Source of the DNA: Gammaproteobacteria bacterium
Lineage (GTDB): Bacteria; Pseudomonadota; Gammaproteobacteria; Steroidobacterales; Steroidobacteraceae
Length of the DNA stretch: 39,707 nucleotides
Reading direction: 5' to 3'
Assembly: GCA_003132025.1 (NCBI GenBank)
Contig: PKWJ01000040.1
Coordinates: forward strand, 52,552 to 92,258
The stretch's first letter is position 1. Every line of letters begins with the position of its first letter. The translations under genes and the position numbers were made by a program. Shown piece after piece: positions 28,049 through 36,686 of this stretch. The notes beneath the pieces were generated by a model, which ran no database searches, was not told the origin of the DNA, and saw only the letters and a program-made list of their open reading frames with translations.

Positions 28049-29056
28049 TCAGCTGGCCGGCGTCGCCGGTTTTTCCTGATGGCCGCCGAACCCTAAGCGC
28101 ATCGCCGACAGCGTTCGGTTCGCGAACTCGGATTCCCCGCGCGAACTGAAGCGCGCAAACAATGCGGTCGCCAGCACCGGAACCGGCACGCCGGCCTCGA
28201 TTGCGGCCTCAACGGTCCAGCGGCCTTCGCCCGAATCCGACACATGGCCGGCGAACTTTTCCAGCACCGGGCTTTCGGCCAGCTGGGCCGCCAGCAGATC
28301 CAGCAGCCATGAACTCACGACGCTGCCGTGGCGCCACAGCTCGGCGACCTGATCGAGTTTCACGTTCATGGACTGCGGCAGCTGCGCGCGCGTGGGCGCG
28401 GTCTCGGCATCCGCGGCCCGGGTCTGCACCGGCTCGCCGGCCCGGTGCAACAGGTTGAAGCCTTCCGCATAGGCCGCCATCAGCCCGTATTCGATGCCGT
28501 TATGGACCATCTTGACGAAGTGGCCGGAACCGCTGGAGCCGACGTGCAGATAGCCGCGCGACGCGGTGCTCGCGGTGACGCTGGTCTCGCCGCTGCTCTG
28601 CGCCAGCGCCGACAGGATAGGATCGAGCTGCCGCACCGCCTCGTCATCGCCACCGATCATCAGGCAGTAGCCGCGCTCCAGGCCAAATACGCCACCGCTG
28701 GTGCCGACGTCGACATAGTGCACACCGCGCGGCTTGAGTTGCTGCTCGCGTCGCATGTCGTCGACGTAGTGCGAGTTGCCGCCGTCGATGACGATGTCAC
28801 CGGTCTTGAGCACCGGCATCAGCGTCTGCAGCAATGAATCGACCGCGGCTGCCGGCACCATCATCCACACCACGCGCGGCGCAGGGAGTTTCGCCACCAG
28901 ATCGGTCACCGAGGTCGCCGCGGTGGCGCCGTCCGCCGCCAGTGCCTTGACCGCGGGCGCACTGAAATCAAACGCCACGCATTCATGTCCCGCCCGCATC
29001 AGGCGCCGCGCCATGTTCGAGCCCATGCGACCCAAACCAATCATTCCGATTTTCAA
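28049..29056 (-). CDS. gnd: 6-phosphogluconate dehydrogenase, decarboxylating (short type)
   Basis: I choose TTG at 29056 (335 residues). GAGG lies six bases before it, and the product then begins [18 protein letters not shown], putting the nucleotide-binding GxGxxG at the very N-terminus. An ATG exists four codons later but would cut the first beta strand. Family motifs follow: [33 protein letters not shown] and [22 protein letters not shown] with the catalytic Lys. The short form (YqeC/GndA type) often prefers NAD+. It decarboxylates 6-phosphogluconate to ribulose 5-phosphate and heads the gnd-zwf operon. Confidence 0.93.
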   Translation of the reverse strand: MKIGMIGLGRMGSNMARRLMRAGHECVAFDFSAPAVKALAADGATAATSVTDLVAKLPAPRVVWMMVPAAAVDSLLQTLMPVLKTGDIVIDGGNSHYVDDMRREQQLKPRGVHYVDVGTSGGVFGLERGYCLMIGGDDEAVRQLDPILSALAQSSGETSVTASTASRGYLHVGSSGSGHFVKMVHNGIEYGLMAAYAEGFNLLHRAGEPVQTRAADAETAPTRAQLPQSMNVKLDQVAELWRHGSVVSSWLLDLLAAQLAESPVLEKFAGHVSDSGEGRWTVEAAIEAGVPVPVLATALFARFSSRGESEFANRTLSAMRLGFGGHQEKPATPAS

Positions 29057-29182
29057 GGTGTGCCTCGCGCTGTTTGATGTCCGATCGACATGGCCGGCCG
29101 CTGACCGCCGTCCGCGAACCGCATCAGAGCACAAAAATCCCCGGCGCGAAATCGCCTGCAGGTTAAAGTCGTGGCAAGACTG

Positions 29183-30217
29183 TCAGGCTGCGGCGCTCGG
29201 GGCGCGCTCGGCGACGGTGACGCGGTTGCGTCCGGCCGCCTTCGACTGATAGAGAGCGCGATCGGCGCGCGTGATCATGGCCTCGAACTGCTCGTTGTCC
29301 CCGCAAGTGGCCAGTCCCAGCGACACCGTCACGTTGCCGATGCTCTCTTCAGTGTCGGCGCGGCGAATCTTGCCGCGCTCCACCGCGGCGCGGATCCGTT
29401 CCGCCAGTTCGACCCCGCCGGCGCTCGAGGTATGTGACAGCAGCACCGCGAATTCCTCGCCGCCGATGCGGGCAATGGGACCGCGATCGCCGATGCAGCC
29501 GCGCAGTACGTTGGCCACCGCGACGATGACCTTGTCGCCCAGCAGGTGGCCGTGGGCGTCGTTGATGGCCTTGAAGTGGTCGATATCGACGATCAGCAGC
29601 GTGCAGCCCTGCACACTGCCGTGGCCGATGCGCTGCATCTGCTGATCAAAACCGCGGCGGTTGAGCAGTCCGGTCAGCGGGTCGGTCAGCGCCAGCCCCT
29701 GCACCAGCTCCAGCTCGCCGCGCAGCCGCTCGACCTCCTCGGAACTCTTCTTCAGGTGCTCGTGATAGATGCCGGTCTTGACGCGCACCCGGGTGGTCTC
29801 GCCGATCAGCGACTCGACCACCTGATGCAAAGCGTCCGGGCCGACTTGCTCGCGCAGCCGGTCGCGGTGGCCTGCCAGCTCATCCCCGTAGTGACCCACC
29901 TCTTCTCCGGCCTCGACGGCGACATCATCGACATGATCGATCATGCGCGCGATCTCGGCGCGCATGCGCGCCGAGGAGTCGATATCGCGCATCGCGACGT
30001 GGGCATCGAACAACACCTCGATGTCCCGGTCGCTCAGCACCGTGGTCTGTGCCAGGCGCGCGTCGAGCGCGGCCCGCAGGCCCGGGTTCGAGCCGGCGAG
30101 ATATTCGTACCAGACGCTGTAACTCAAGGGGTGAAAGCCGGCGGAGTGACGCGCCATCAGCTGCAGCACCATCCTCAGCAACTCGGCGGATTGTTCTCGT
30201 GTTTCTTTATACCGCAT
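29183..30217 (-). CDS. GGDEF-domain diguanylate cyclase
   Basis: ATG 30217 gives 344 residues; the reading from 30256 adds an unlikely leader. AGGGG lies ten bases upstream. The N-terminal 165 residues are helical and soluble, with no membrane span, and probably form a sensory or dimerisation region ending in a coiled coil (SSEEVERLRGELELVQ). The GGDEF domain starts ALTDPLTGLLNRRGF and has an intact active site, RIGGEEFAVLL (GGEEF at 252-256). No RxxD product-inhibition site precedes it at the usual distance. It should synthesise cyclic di-GMP. It lies between gnd and a PLD-like gene, all on the same strand. Confidence 0.92.
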   Translation of the reverse strand: MRYKETREQSAELLRMVLQLMARHSAGFHPLSYSVWYEYLAGSNPGLRAALDARLAQTTVLSDRDIEVLFDAHVAMRDIDSSARMRAEIARMIDHVDDVAVEAGEEVGHYGDELAGHRDRLREQVGPDALHQVVESLIGETTRVRVKTGIYHEHLKKSSEEVERLRGELELVQGLALTDPLTGLLNRRGFDQQMQRIGHGSVQGCTLLIVDIDHFKAINDAHGHLLGDKVIVAVANVLRGCIGDRGPIARIGGEEFAVLLSHTSSAGGVELAERIRAAVERGKIRRADTEESIGNVTVSLGLATCGDNEQFEAMITRADRALYQSKAAGRNRVTVAERAPSAAA

Positions 30218-30337
30218 TGCACAAGGACCCCTGGCAGCCACGCCAAGGTGGCTCACTGCTGAATGTGGCGCGGATTATCTACACAATAGTGTCACAGTGG
30301 TAGGGGAAAGCCGCCGCGCCGCGCTACGGCCGCGATT

Positions 30338-31858
30338 TTAGTCGAAGGACGCGCCACTGGCCTCCAACAGCCGGTAATACCAGTAGTCCAGCTGTGAGGC
30401 GTCGGCGTAGACATCCGCGTCGCTGGTGTACTCGGTGCCGCCGGCCGCGCGGTTGAACCACAGCGTATCGAACCAGGACAGTGCATCGTTGCTCGCCTGT
30501 GCATTGCTCGGCAGCTCGGCAATGAAGGCGGCCGCAAGATTCATATCGTCCAGGTCGCGGCGGGTGAGCTCGGCGGTACCGACCATGAGCCAGGCGCGAC
30601 CGGCGCTGCGGATGTAGGCAAAGCCAGGACTGAATTGCTCACCGTGGGTGCGGTACCAGCGTATCCGCACCGCGCCGTCGCTGGCCGCGACCAGCTCCGA
30701 GGCTACCTCGCGGTTGGGCACCCCCGAGCGCTCGTAGCCATAGCCGTCCTTGCCTGGATCGAGCAGCACCCTGATCGCCGCGCCGCGCGCCGCGGCATCG
30801 AGCAGCGCGCGCACCAGCTCGCGCTGCGACAGATACAGCGCCGCGATGTCGATGCTGTCGTGCTTGCCGGCCGCATCGATGCGACCCACCAGGGCTTCGG
30901 CGATCGCCGCCTCGCTCACCACGCGCGCGCGCGCCGTATCGTCGTCGGCGATGTTCGCGACACTGCGGCGCTGGCGCTCGAACAGCCGTTGCGAGCGCTG
31001 CTGCATGGCGCCGCCGTCGGTCCAGCCGGAGAACTGCGCCACCACGAACTCCGACTCCAGCAGCGGTTCGAGCGCGGCCCCGGTCAGATGCAGCGCCACG
31101 GCCGAATGCAGCGCAGCCTCGGCGTGCAGCGGTCGGGAAAAGATCAGCCCGGCCAGGCCGCCGGCGCCGTCATCGCCGATCAGCAGCTGACGGTGGCTGC
31201 GCTGGTAGCCCTGGGTGCGGCCCCACAGTCCCATCGACACGCCCGAAGGTCCGACGCCCAGCGGATTGGGCCAGACACCGTTGGCCCCGACCGGGCTCCA
31301 CCAGCGGCAGCACAGCTGCCAGGCCGCGACAAAAGCCGCATTCGGTGCCCGCAGTCGGCCGACATCGACCGCCACCACGGCGATTCCGGCATCATGCAGC
31401 CGCTCCAGCAGATTTGGTCCGACCTGCAGCTGCACGCTCGCCGGGTCGATCAGCAGCAGCACCAGAAGACCGGGCTGCTGTTGCTTGGCCTGCAGCAGCG
31501 CTTCGACCAGTGTCGCGGCCACCGCTGGCGCCGCGCGCAGCCGCGGAGCATTCGGCCCGGCTGCGGGCAGGTCGCCAAACAGCCCGGTGTCGATCACCAG
31601 GAAGTCGCGCGCCTGCGCCACCATCTGCAGCAGTTCGGCGTCGATCTGCCGCTCGTTGAGCGGTGCGCCGGTGGCATCGGCCGCGGTCAGGTCGCGTAGA
31701 AATCGCGTGTCGCGCAGCGGCAGGCCCTGCCACGCACCCATGATGTGCAGGCCCGCGGGCAAGGGCTTTTGTATCTGCCACAGCATCAACGCCGCCCAGG
31801 TAAGCAGCAACGCTGCGGCCAGCAGCCACGCCAGCCAGCGATACGGAAACGCGCGCAT
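30338..31858 (-). CDS. Membrane-anchored phospholipase-D-like protein, HKD motifs degenerate
   Basis: ATG 31858 gives 506 residues. One N-terminal membrane span (about 8-27) anchors a large extracytoplasmic part. Two PLD-type halves are visible. In the first, the HKD site reads HRQLLIGD (222-229), with Gln replacing the Lys. The second reads HGEQFSPGF (from H405), without the HxK spacing, followed by the typical post-motif GTAELTRRDLDDMNLA (427-441). PLD enzymes such as cardiolipin synthase need both HKD sites, so catalysis is doubtful. It could be a binding or structural relative. It lies 52 bases after the GGDEF-EAL gene on the same strand. Confidence 0.8.
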   Translation of the reverse strand: MRAFPYRWLAWLLAAALLLTWAALMLWQIQKPLPAGLHIMGAWQGLPLRDTRFLRDLTAADATGAPLNERQIDAELLQMVAQARDFLVIDTGLFGDLPAAGPNAPRLRAAPAVAATLVEALLQAKQQQPGLLVLLLIDPASVQLQVGPNLLERLHDAGIAVVAVDVGRLRAPNAAFVAAWQLCCRWWSPVGANGVWPNPLGVGPSGVSMGLWGRTQGYQRSHRQLLIGDDGAGGLAGLIFSRPLHAEAALHSAVALHLTGAALEPLLESEFVVAQFSGWTDGGAMQQRSQRLFERQRRSVANIADDDTARARVVSEAAIAEALVGRIDAAGKHDSIDIAALYLSQRELVRALLDAAARGAAIRVLLDPGKDGYGYERSGVPNREVASELVAASDGAVRIRWYRTHGEQFSPGFAYIRSAGRAWLMVGTAELTRRDLDDMNLAAAFIAELPSNAQASNDALSWFDTLWFNRAAGGTEYTSDADVYADASQLDYWYYRLLEASGASFD

Positions 31859-31910
31859 GCGCGCATTGTGCCTGCTGGCGACGGAAAAAAAGTGAGACGT
31901 TCTCGGCCGT

Positions 31911-33974
31911 TCAGGCCGATATCGGGCGCAGAGCGGCCGGTGAATCCGGCAAAAGATTGCCAAACGCGGGTCGGCCGGCCTGCTGGGCCTGCAGCAGCTG
32001 CAGCAGCTCGTCGATGCTGCGGGCGTGGCCGAACAGCTGCCCCTGGGCAAAATTACAGCGGCTGGCGTGCAGGAATTCCAGCTGGCGCACCGATTCGACC
32101 CCCTCGGCCACGACTTCCATGCCGAGGCTGTGACCCATGTCGATGATGGTCCGGACCAGCACCGCATCGGCGGGATCGTCAGCGGCGTCGCGCACGAACG
32201 ACTGGTCGATCTTCAGGGTGCCGATGGGGAACTGCTGCAGCGCCGACAGCGAGGAATATCCGGTGCCGAAATCGTCGATCGACAGGTGCAGCCCCATGTC
32301 GTGCAGCTGGTTGAGCATCTGCACCGTGCGGCGCGGATCGGCCATCAGGGTGGTTTCGGTGATCTCGAGCTCCAGGTTGCGCGTCGGCACCTCGTGGCGT
32401 TCGAACACCGAGCGGCAATTGAGGATGAAGCTGGCCTGCTTCAACTGCTTGAGCGACAGGTTGATCGAGATGCGGCCCGGGTCGGTCACGTGGCGGCGCA
32501 GCGCGCGAAAATCCATGCACACCCGTTCCAGCACCCATTCGCCGATGGCGCTGATCAGGTTGTTCTCCTCGGCGATCGGGATGAACTGCGCCGGCGGAAT
32601 GTCGCCGTGGCCCGGCAACCGCCAGCGCAGCAACGCCTCGGCCCCGACCACGCGGCCGTCGCGCAGATCCACCTTCGGCTGGTAGCGCACCACGAACTCG
32701 TCGCGCTCCACCGCGCGCCGCAGCTTGCTCTTGAGCATCAGCCGCTCGACCGCCGCGGCGTTCATCTCCGGCGAATAGAAGGCGTAGGTATTGCCGCCAT
32801 TCTGCTTGGAGTAATACATGGCGGCGTCGGCGTTGCGGATCAGGTCGATCACGTTCTCGGCATCGCGCGGGCATAGCGCAATGCCGATGCTCACGGTCAG
32901 GAACACTTCCTGCTGATTGATGTGAAACGCCTCGCCGGCCGCATGCAGCACCGTGCGCGCCAGCTGCGCGACCTGGCCGCCGGCTTCCTCCGGGTCCTGG
33001 CTCACGCTGTCCACGAACAGCGCAAATTCATCGCCCGCCAGGCGTCCCAGCACCGCCTCGGTATTCAGCACGCGTGTCAGGCGCTCGGTGAGTACCTCCA
33101 GCACCCGATCGCCCGAGGCGTGGCCGAAGGTGTCGTTGACCTCCTTGAAGCGATCCATGTCCACGTACAGCATGGCCACGCCCTGGCCATTGCGTCGCGC
33201 GCGCGCGATCGCCTGCTGCAGCAGGTGCTGGAACTGCATGCGGTTCGGGATCTTGGTCAGCGCATCGTAACGCGCCAGGTAGCGGATACGACGCTCGGCG
33301 CGCTTGCGCTCGGTGATGTCGCGCGCGACGTAAATCTCGCCTTCGAATTCCGGATCCTCGGTGGCGACGGTGGAACCGATGAACGATACCGGGATGGTCT
33401 GGCCGGCGCGGGTACGCAGCACCGTCTCGCCGGCGTCGCGTGCCACCTGCAGCGCCTCATCGCCCCGGTCGCCCTGGTCGAGCAGCGTCACCAGGTTCTT
33501 GCCGATCAGCTCGTCATCGCCATAGCCGGTGAGGCGGCAGGCGGCGTCGTTGGCGATGCGCACGCTGCCGCCGGGCGCGGTGACGAACACCGCATCGGTC
33601 ATGCTGTTGAGCACGCTGTGCAGGTAGTTGCGGGTGAAGGTGGTGTTGCGCAGCGCCAGGCGCATGTTCTCGAACGCATGTTCGAGCTCACCGATCTTGT
33701 CGCTGCGGGTGCTCACCAGGGCCTGGCGGAATTCGCCGCGGCTGATCTGCTCGGCGGCGCCGATCAGCCCGCGCACCGCCCGGTCGAGGCGCTGGCGCTG
33801 ACGCCAGGACCAGAAGCCGGGTAGCATGACGGCGAAGGCGGCAAACAATGCCGACAGCAGCAGGATCGACAACGGCATGTCGTAGCTTCGCGCGAGGTAG
33901 CCCAGCAAGGCCGCTACCCCGAGGAAGACGCTGCAAAGGATCAGCATCAGATATTTGAACTGCGGGCCGTGCAT
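31911..33974 (-). CDS. Membrane PAS-GGDEF-EAL protein, probable c-di-GMP phosphodiesterase
   Basis: I choose ATG 33974 (687 residues) because GGAGG stands four bases before it; an ATG at 34007 lacks this. Two membrane spans (about 8-28 and 35-55) and a HAMP-like helix are followed by a PAS domain (about 115-225, ending VARDITERKRAERR). In the GGDEF domain the signature is AGDEF (313-317), so cyclase activity is doubtful. The EAL domain keeps EALLRW (446-451), LEITET, DDFGTGYSSL, KIDQSFVR and AEGVES, the residues needed to hydrolyse cyclic di-GMP. It is divergent from the M15 peptidase gene across a 63-base region with a palindrome. Confidence 0.92.
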   Translation of the reverse strand: MHGPQFKYLMLILCSVFLGVAALLGYLARSYDMPLSILLLSALFAAFAVMLPGFWSWRQRQRLDRAVRGLIGAAEQISRGEFRQALVSTRSDKIGELEHAFENMRLALRNTTFTRNYLHSVLNSMTDAVFVTAPGGSVRIANDAACRLTGYGDDELIGKNLVTLLDQGDRGDEALQVARDAGETVLRTRAGQTIPVSFIGSTVATEDPEFEGEIYVARDITERKRAERRIRYLARYDALTKIPNRMQFQHLLQQAIARARRNGQGVAMLYVDMDRFKEVNDTFGHASGDRVLEVLTERLTRVLNTEAVLGRLAGDEFALFVDSVSQDPEEAGGQVAQLARTVLHAAGEAFHINQQEVFLTVSIGIALCPRDAENVIDLIRNADAAMYYSKQNGGNTYAFYSPEMNAAAVERLMLKSKLRRAVERDEFVVRYQPKVDLRDGRVVGAEALLRWRLPGHGDIPPAQFIPIAEENNLISAIGEWVLERVCMDFRALRRHVTDPGRISINLSLKQLKQASFILNCRSVFERHEVPTRNLELEITETTLMADPRRTVQMLNQLHDMGLHLSIDDFGTGYSSLSALQQFPIGTLKIDQSFVRDAADDPADAVLVRTIIDMGHSLGMEVVAEGVESVRQLEFLHASRCNFAQGQLFGHARSIDELLQLLQAQQAGRPAFGNLLPDSPAALRPISA

Positions 33975-34006
33975 CCGGCCTCCATTAATAATTAACATTA
34001 GGATCA

Positions 34007-34022
34007 TGCCGTATGTACGGCA
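34007..34022. promoter_or_regulatory. Palindrome in the divergent GGDEF-EAL / M15 promoter region
   Basis: TGCCGTA (34007-34013) and TACGGCA (34016-34022) form a perfect seven-base inverted repeat around TG. It lies in the 63-base gap between two divergent genes, next to an AT-rich stretch (33983-34000), a typical place for a dimeric repressor or activator site. The binding protein is unknown. Confidence 0.45.
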
Positions 34023-34037
34023 CCACGGCTACCAAAA

Positions 34038-34751
34038 ATGTCGGTTCTTAGCGCCGAGCAGCTCACCGGGCGCGTGCGCAGTCACGTGCTCGATCTACCC
34101 GAATCCGACTGCGTCCTGCACCCTGACGCGGCTGCGGCGTTCCTCGATCTGCGCGCCGCCGCCAGCCAGAGTGACATAGATTTGGTCGCGGTCTCCAGCT
34201 TTCGTACCTTCGAGCGCCAACTGCTGATCTGGAACGATAAATTCCACGGCCGGCGAGCGCTGCTGGGGCGGGACGGCAGCGTTCTGGACCGCGGCGTTAT
34301 GACCGAGGAGCAGCTGGTAGGCGCCATCCTGCTGTGGTCGGCACTGCCCGGAGCCAGCCGTCACCACTGGGGCACCGAGATCGACCTGATTGATCGGGCC
34401 GCGCTGCCCCCCGGCCAGCGCCCGCAACTGATTGCGACCGAGTATTCCCCAGCGGGTGTGTTCGCCCGACTGGGGGCGTGGCTGCCGCGCCACTGCGAGC
34501 AGCACGGGTTTTTCCTGCCCTATGACCGCGACCGCGGCGGTGTGCAGCCCGAACCCTGGCATGTGAGCTTTGCGCCGGTGTCGAACGCGGCGCTGCCGGC
34601 CCTGACGCTCGAGGTACTGGCGGCGGCGCTATCCGGGGCGCCGCTTGCAGGCGCGGCGTCAGTGCACCGGCAGCTGCCCGACATTCATGCGCGTTATGTG
34701 TGCGCGGTGGCGCAGCCCAGCGCCGCGGCGCTGGCCGGCCCCCGGCATTAG
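34038..34751 (+). CDS. M15 family metallopeptidase (D-alanyl-D-alanine / LD-carboxypeptidase type)
   Basis: This 237-residue protein has the M15B zinc-peptidase signature: SRHHWGTEID (107-116; ligands H109 and D116) and EPWH (172-175; E172 base, H175 third ligand). VAVSSFRTFERQLLIW (50-65) supplies the conserved Arg of the fold. Relatives include VanY and LdcB, which trim peptidoglycan stem peptides. No signal peptide or membrane span is visible, so it may act in the cytoplasm on recycled peptides, or be exported in a way I cannot see. The last four bases overlap the end of the convergent HD-domain gene. Confidence 0.87.
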   Translation: MSVLSAEQLTGRVRSHVLDLPESDCVLHPDAAAAFLDLRAAASQSDIDLVAVSSFRTFERQLLIWNDKFHGRRALLGRDGSVLDRGVMTEEQLVGAILLWSALPGASRHHWGTEIDLIDRAALPPGQRPQLIATEYSPAGVFARLGAWLPRHCEQHGFFLPYDRDRGGVQPEPWHVSFAPVSNAALPALTLEVLAAALSGAPLAGAASVHRQLPDIHARYVCAVAQPSAAALAGPRH

Positions 34752-35746
34752 TCCTGCAGCCAGGCCTTCTTGAAGTAGCCCAGCATCAGGCTTCGCACCC
34801 GACCCAGCGTATTCGGATCGGCCGCGTGCAGCGGCGGATTTCGGCGCAGCAGGCGCCAGCTCTCGCTGCGCAGTATCTGTTCCAGGTAGTGCATGTTGCG
34901 GTCGATGGCCTCGATGTAGGGGTTACGGCCGTCGAACAGGATTTCCAGGTAGTGATAGGCGGCGTCGAATCGATCATCCAGGCGCGTGGCGCGGGTATTG
35001 GCCACGAACGCGGGTGTCTGGCGCAACAGATCCAGCCCTGAGGCGTAACGCACCTCGCGCGAGCCGTCGGCGGTGGACATCGCCACCCCGCCCAGCACGA
35101 ATTCCGGATACAGGCGGTCGCGGCATTTCTCGAGGTAACAGCGGTCCGCGAGCTGCGCGATCATGTCCGCGGTTCCGAGCAGATGCCCCAGGGCAGTATC
35201 GCGCGCATCGCGGGTCTCTATCTGCTCGAACGGTCGCTCATAGCCGGTGAAGTGGATGATCTGGGCGGCGACATCGGCCCATTGCGGCAGCCCGATCTGC
35301 GGCAGGTAGTGCGCCAGGAATTCAGCGCCGCGGCTGACGTGATTAAGCGTGAATTCGGCGCCATTGGCCTGTTCGCGATCGCTGCTGCGGCGCAGGTAAC
35401 CCACGTCATGGAACAACGCCAGGATCACGCCGGCAGTGGCGCGCTCGGAGCCCAGCGCTCGCTCAGGCTCGACCTGTCGTTCATAGCCGGCCAGCAGCCG
35501 CGCCATGGCCAGCGTGACATCCAGCGTGTGCTGGCGGTCGTGATACACCGTGTCGACGCCGGAGAATCCGGGCATGCGGCCGGCAAACAACGCATCGAAA
35601 TCGGCGAACGCGCGCTCGATCGGCGCCAGCACGATCTGCGGCCAGGTGGAGATCAGAAGCTGCTCGACCGCATGCAATACTGCCTGCGGCGAGCTGACGC
35701 GCACAGTATTAGTAATGTCGTAGTCGCTGCGGCGGATGCTGGCCAT
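34748..35746 (-). CDS. HD-domain phosphohydrolase-like protein
   Basis: This 332-residue soluble protein carries an HD-type metal site: VYHDRQHTLDV (H69, with H73), ILALFHDVGYLRR (H113-D114), a later His region NHVSRGAEFL, and TADMIAQLADR that may supply the last Asp. The arrangement is that of HD/PDEase hydrolases acting on nucleotides or phosphate esters. The glycine-rich HD-GYP hallmark is not complete (HDVGY only), so cyclic di-GMP hydrolysis is not assured even though the neighbours handle that messenger. It converges on the M15 gene and follows xth on the same strand after 172 bases. Confidence 0.85.
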   Translation of the reverse strand: MASIRRSDYDITNTVRVSSPQAVLHAVEQLLISTWPQIVLAPIERAFADFDALFAGRMPGFSGVDTVYHDRQHTLDVTLAMARLLAGYERQVEPERALGSERATAGVILALFHDVGYLRRSSDREQANGAEFTLNHVSRGAEFLAHYLPQIGLPQWADVAAQIIHFTGYERPFEQIETRDARDTALGHLLGTADMIAQLADRCYLEKCRDRLYPEFVLGGVAMSTADGSREVRYASGLDLLRQTPAFVANTRATRLDDRFDAAYHYLEILFDGRNPYIEAIDRNMHYLEQILRSESWRLLRRNPPLHAADPNTLGRVRSLMLGYFKKAWLQD

Positions 35747-35918
35747 TGCTGCGCCAAATTATCAGGGCGGCGGTATTGTTTCGTTGGACTGAGCCCACAA
35801 TCGCGGAAGTCTAGGGCAGCGTGCCGAGATCCACCTGCGACGTGCCGCACAGTTTGACGACATAAGGCGGCAGCGGGGCGCCGCGCCGCCGGCCGCATGC
35901 CGGCTGCAGCGGCGCGGG

Positions 35919-36686
35919 CTATATGTCAAAGCTGGCGATTACCGGTGCATGATCCGACGCGCGTTCGCCGCTGCGTGCCAGCTTGTCGACACGGCAGCCG
36001 TTGCAACGCGGTGCCAGCAGCGCCGATGCCAGGATCAGGTCGATACGCAGACCGTTATTGCGCCGGAACGAGCCGGCGCGATAGTCCCACCAGCTGAAGG
36101 TCTGCGGCGGCTGATCGAACTGGCGGAAGACATCCGACAGGCCAATCTGTATTAGCTCGCCCAGCGCTGCGCGCTCCGGCTCGCTCACCAGCACCGAGCC
36201 GGACCAGGCCGCCGGGTCGTGTACGTCGCGATCCTCCGGGGCGATGTTGAAATCCCCCAGCACCAGCAGCCGCGGGTACTGCGCCAGCTCGGCACCTAGC
36301 CACACCCGCAACGCCTTGAGCCAGCGCAGCTTGTATTCATATTTATCCGACCCGATCGACTGGCCGTTGGGCACGTACAGATTCACCACCCGCACCCCGC
36401 CGCAGCACACCGCCAGCACGCGTCGCTGCTGATCGTCGAAGCTCGGAATCTCGAGTACCGACTCGCTCAGCGGGTTGCGCGCGAGGATCGCCACGCCGTT
36501 GTAGGTCTTCTGCCCGTTGCAGGCCAGCTGGTAGCCCGCGGCGGCAATCTCCGCGGCCGGAAACGCCTCGTCAAGCACCTTGGTCTCCTGCAGCGCGACG
36601 ATGTCCGGCTGGTTGGCGCCCAGCCAGTCGAGCAGCTGCGGCAGGCGCACGCGCAGCGAATTGACGTTCCAGGTGACGATCTGCAT
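35919..36686 (-). CDS. xth: Exodeoxyribonuclease III
   Basis: This 255-residue endonuclease/exonuclease/phosphatase-fold protein has MQIVTWNVNSLRVRLPQLLDW with N7 as metal-site Asn, LQETKV (catalytic Glu near 34), NLYVPNGQ, LVLGDFNIAPEDRDVHDP (Asp and Asn of the active site) and ASDHAPVIA (final Asp-His pair). These are the AP-endonuclease/ExoIII residues; the length is near E. coli XthA (268). It cleaves abasic sites and removes 3'-blocked ends in base excision repair. It is monocistronic and divergent from the kdp operon. After its TAG stop the frame stays open for 35 further codons. Confidence 0.95.
   Translation of the reverse strand: MQIVTWNVNSLRVRLPQLLDWLGANQPDIVALQETKVLDEAFPAAEIAAAGYQLACNGQKTYNGVAILARNPLSESVLEIPSFDDQQRRVLAVCCGGVRVVNLYVPNGQSIGSDKYEYKLRWLKALRVWLGAELAQYPRLLVLGDFNIAPEDRDVHDPAAWSGSVLVSEPERAALGELIQIGLSDVFRQFDQPPQTFSWWDYRAGSFRRNNGLRIDLILASALLAPRCNGCRVDKLARSGERASDHAPVIASFDI

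Noticed and set aside
29060-29110. Operator upstream of gnd (ATGTC and GACAT arms)
   Set aside because: Arms are only five bases around a CGATC centre and do not match the HexR-type sites known for zwf; likely chance.
31859-32167. Upstream extension of the PLD-like gene into the GGDEF-EAL gene
   Set aside because: The added residues are Ser/Cys/Arg-rich noise in a different phase of the EAL gene; the membrane anchor starts naturally at ATG 31858.
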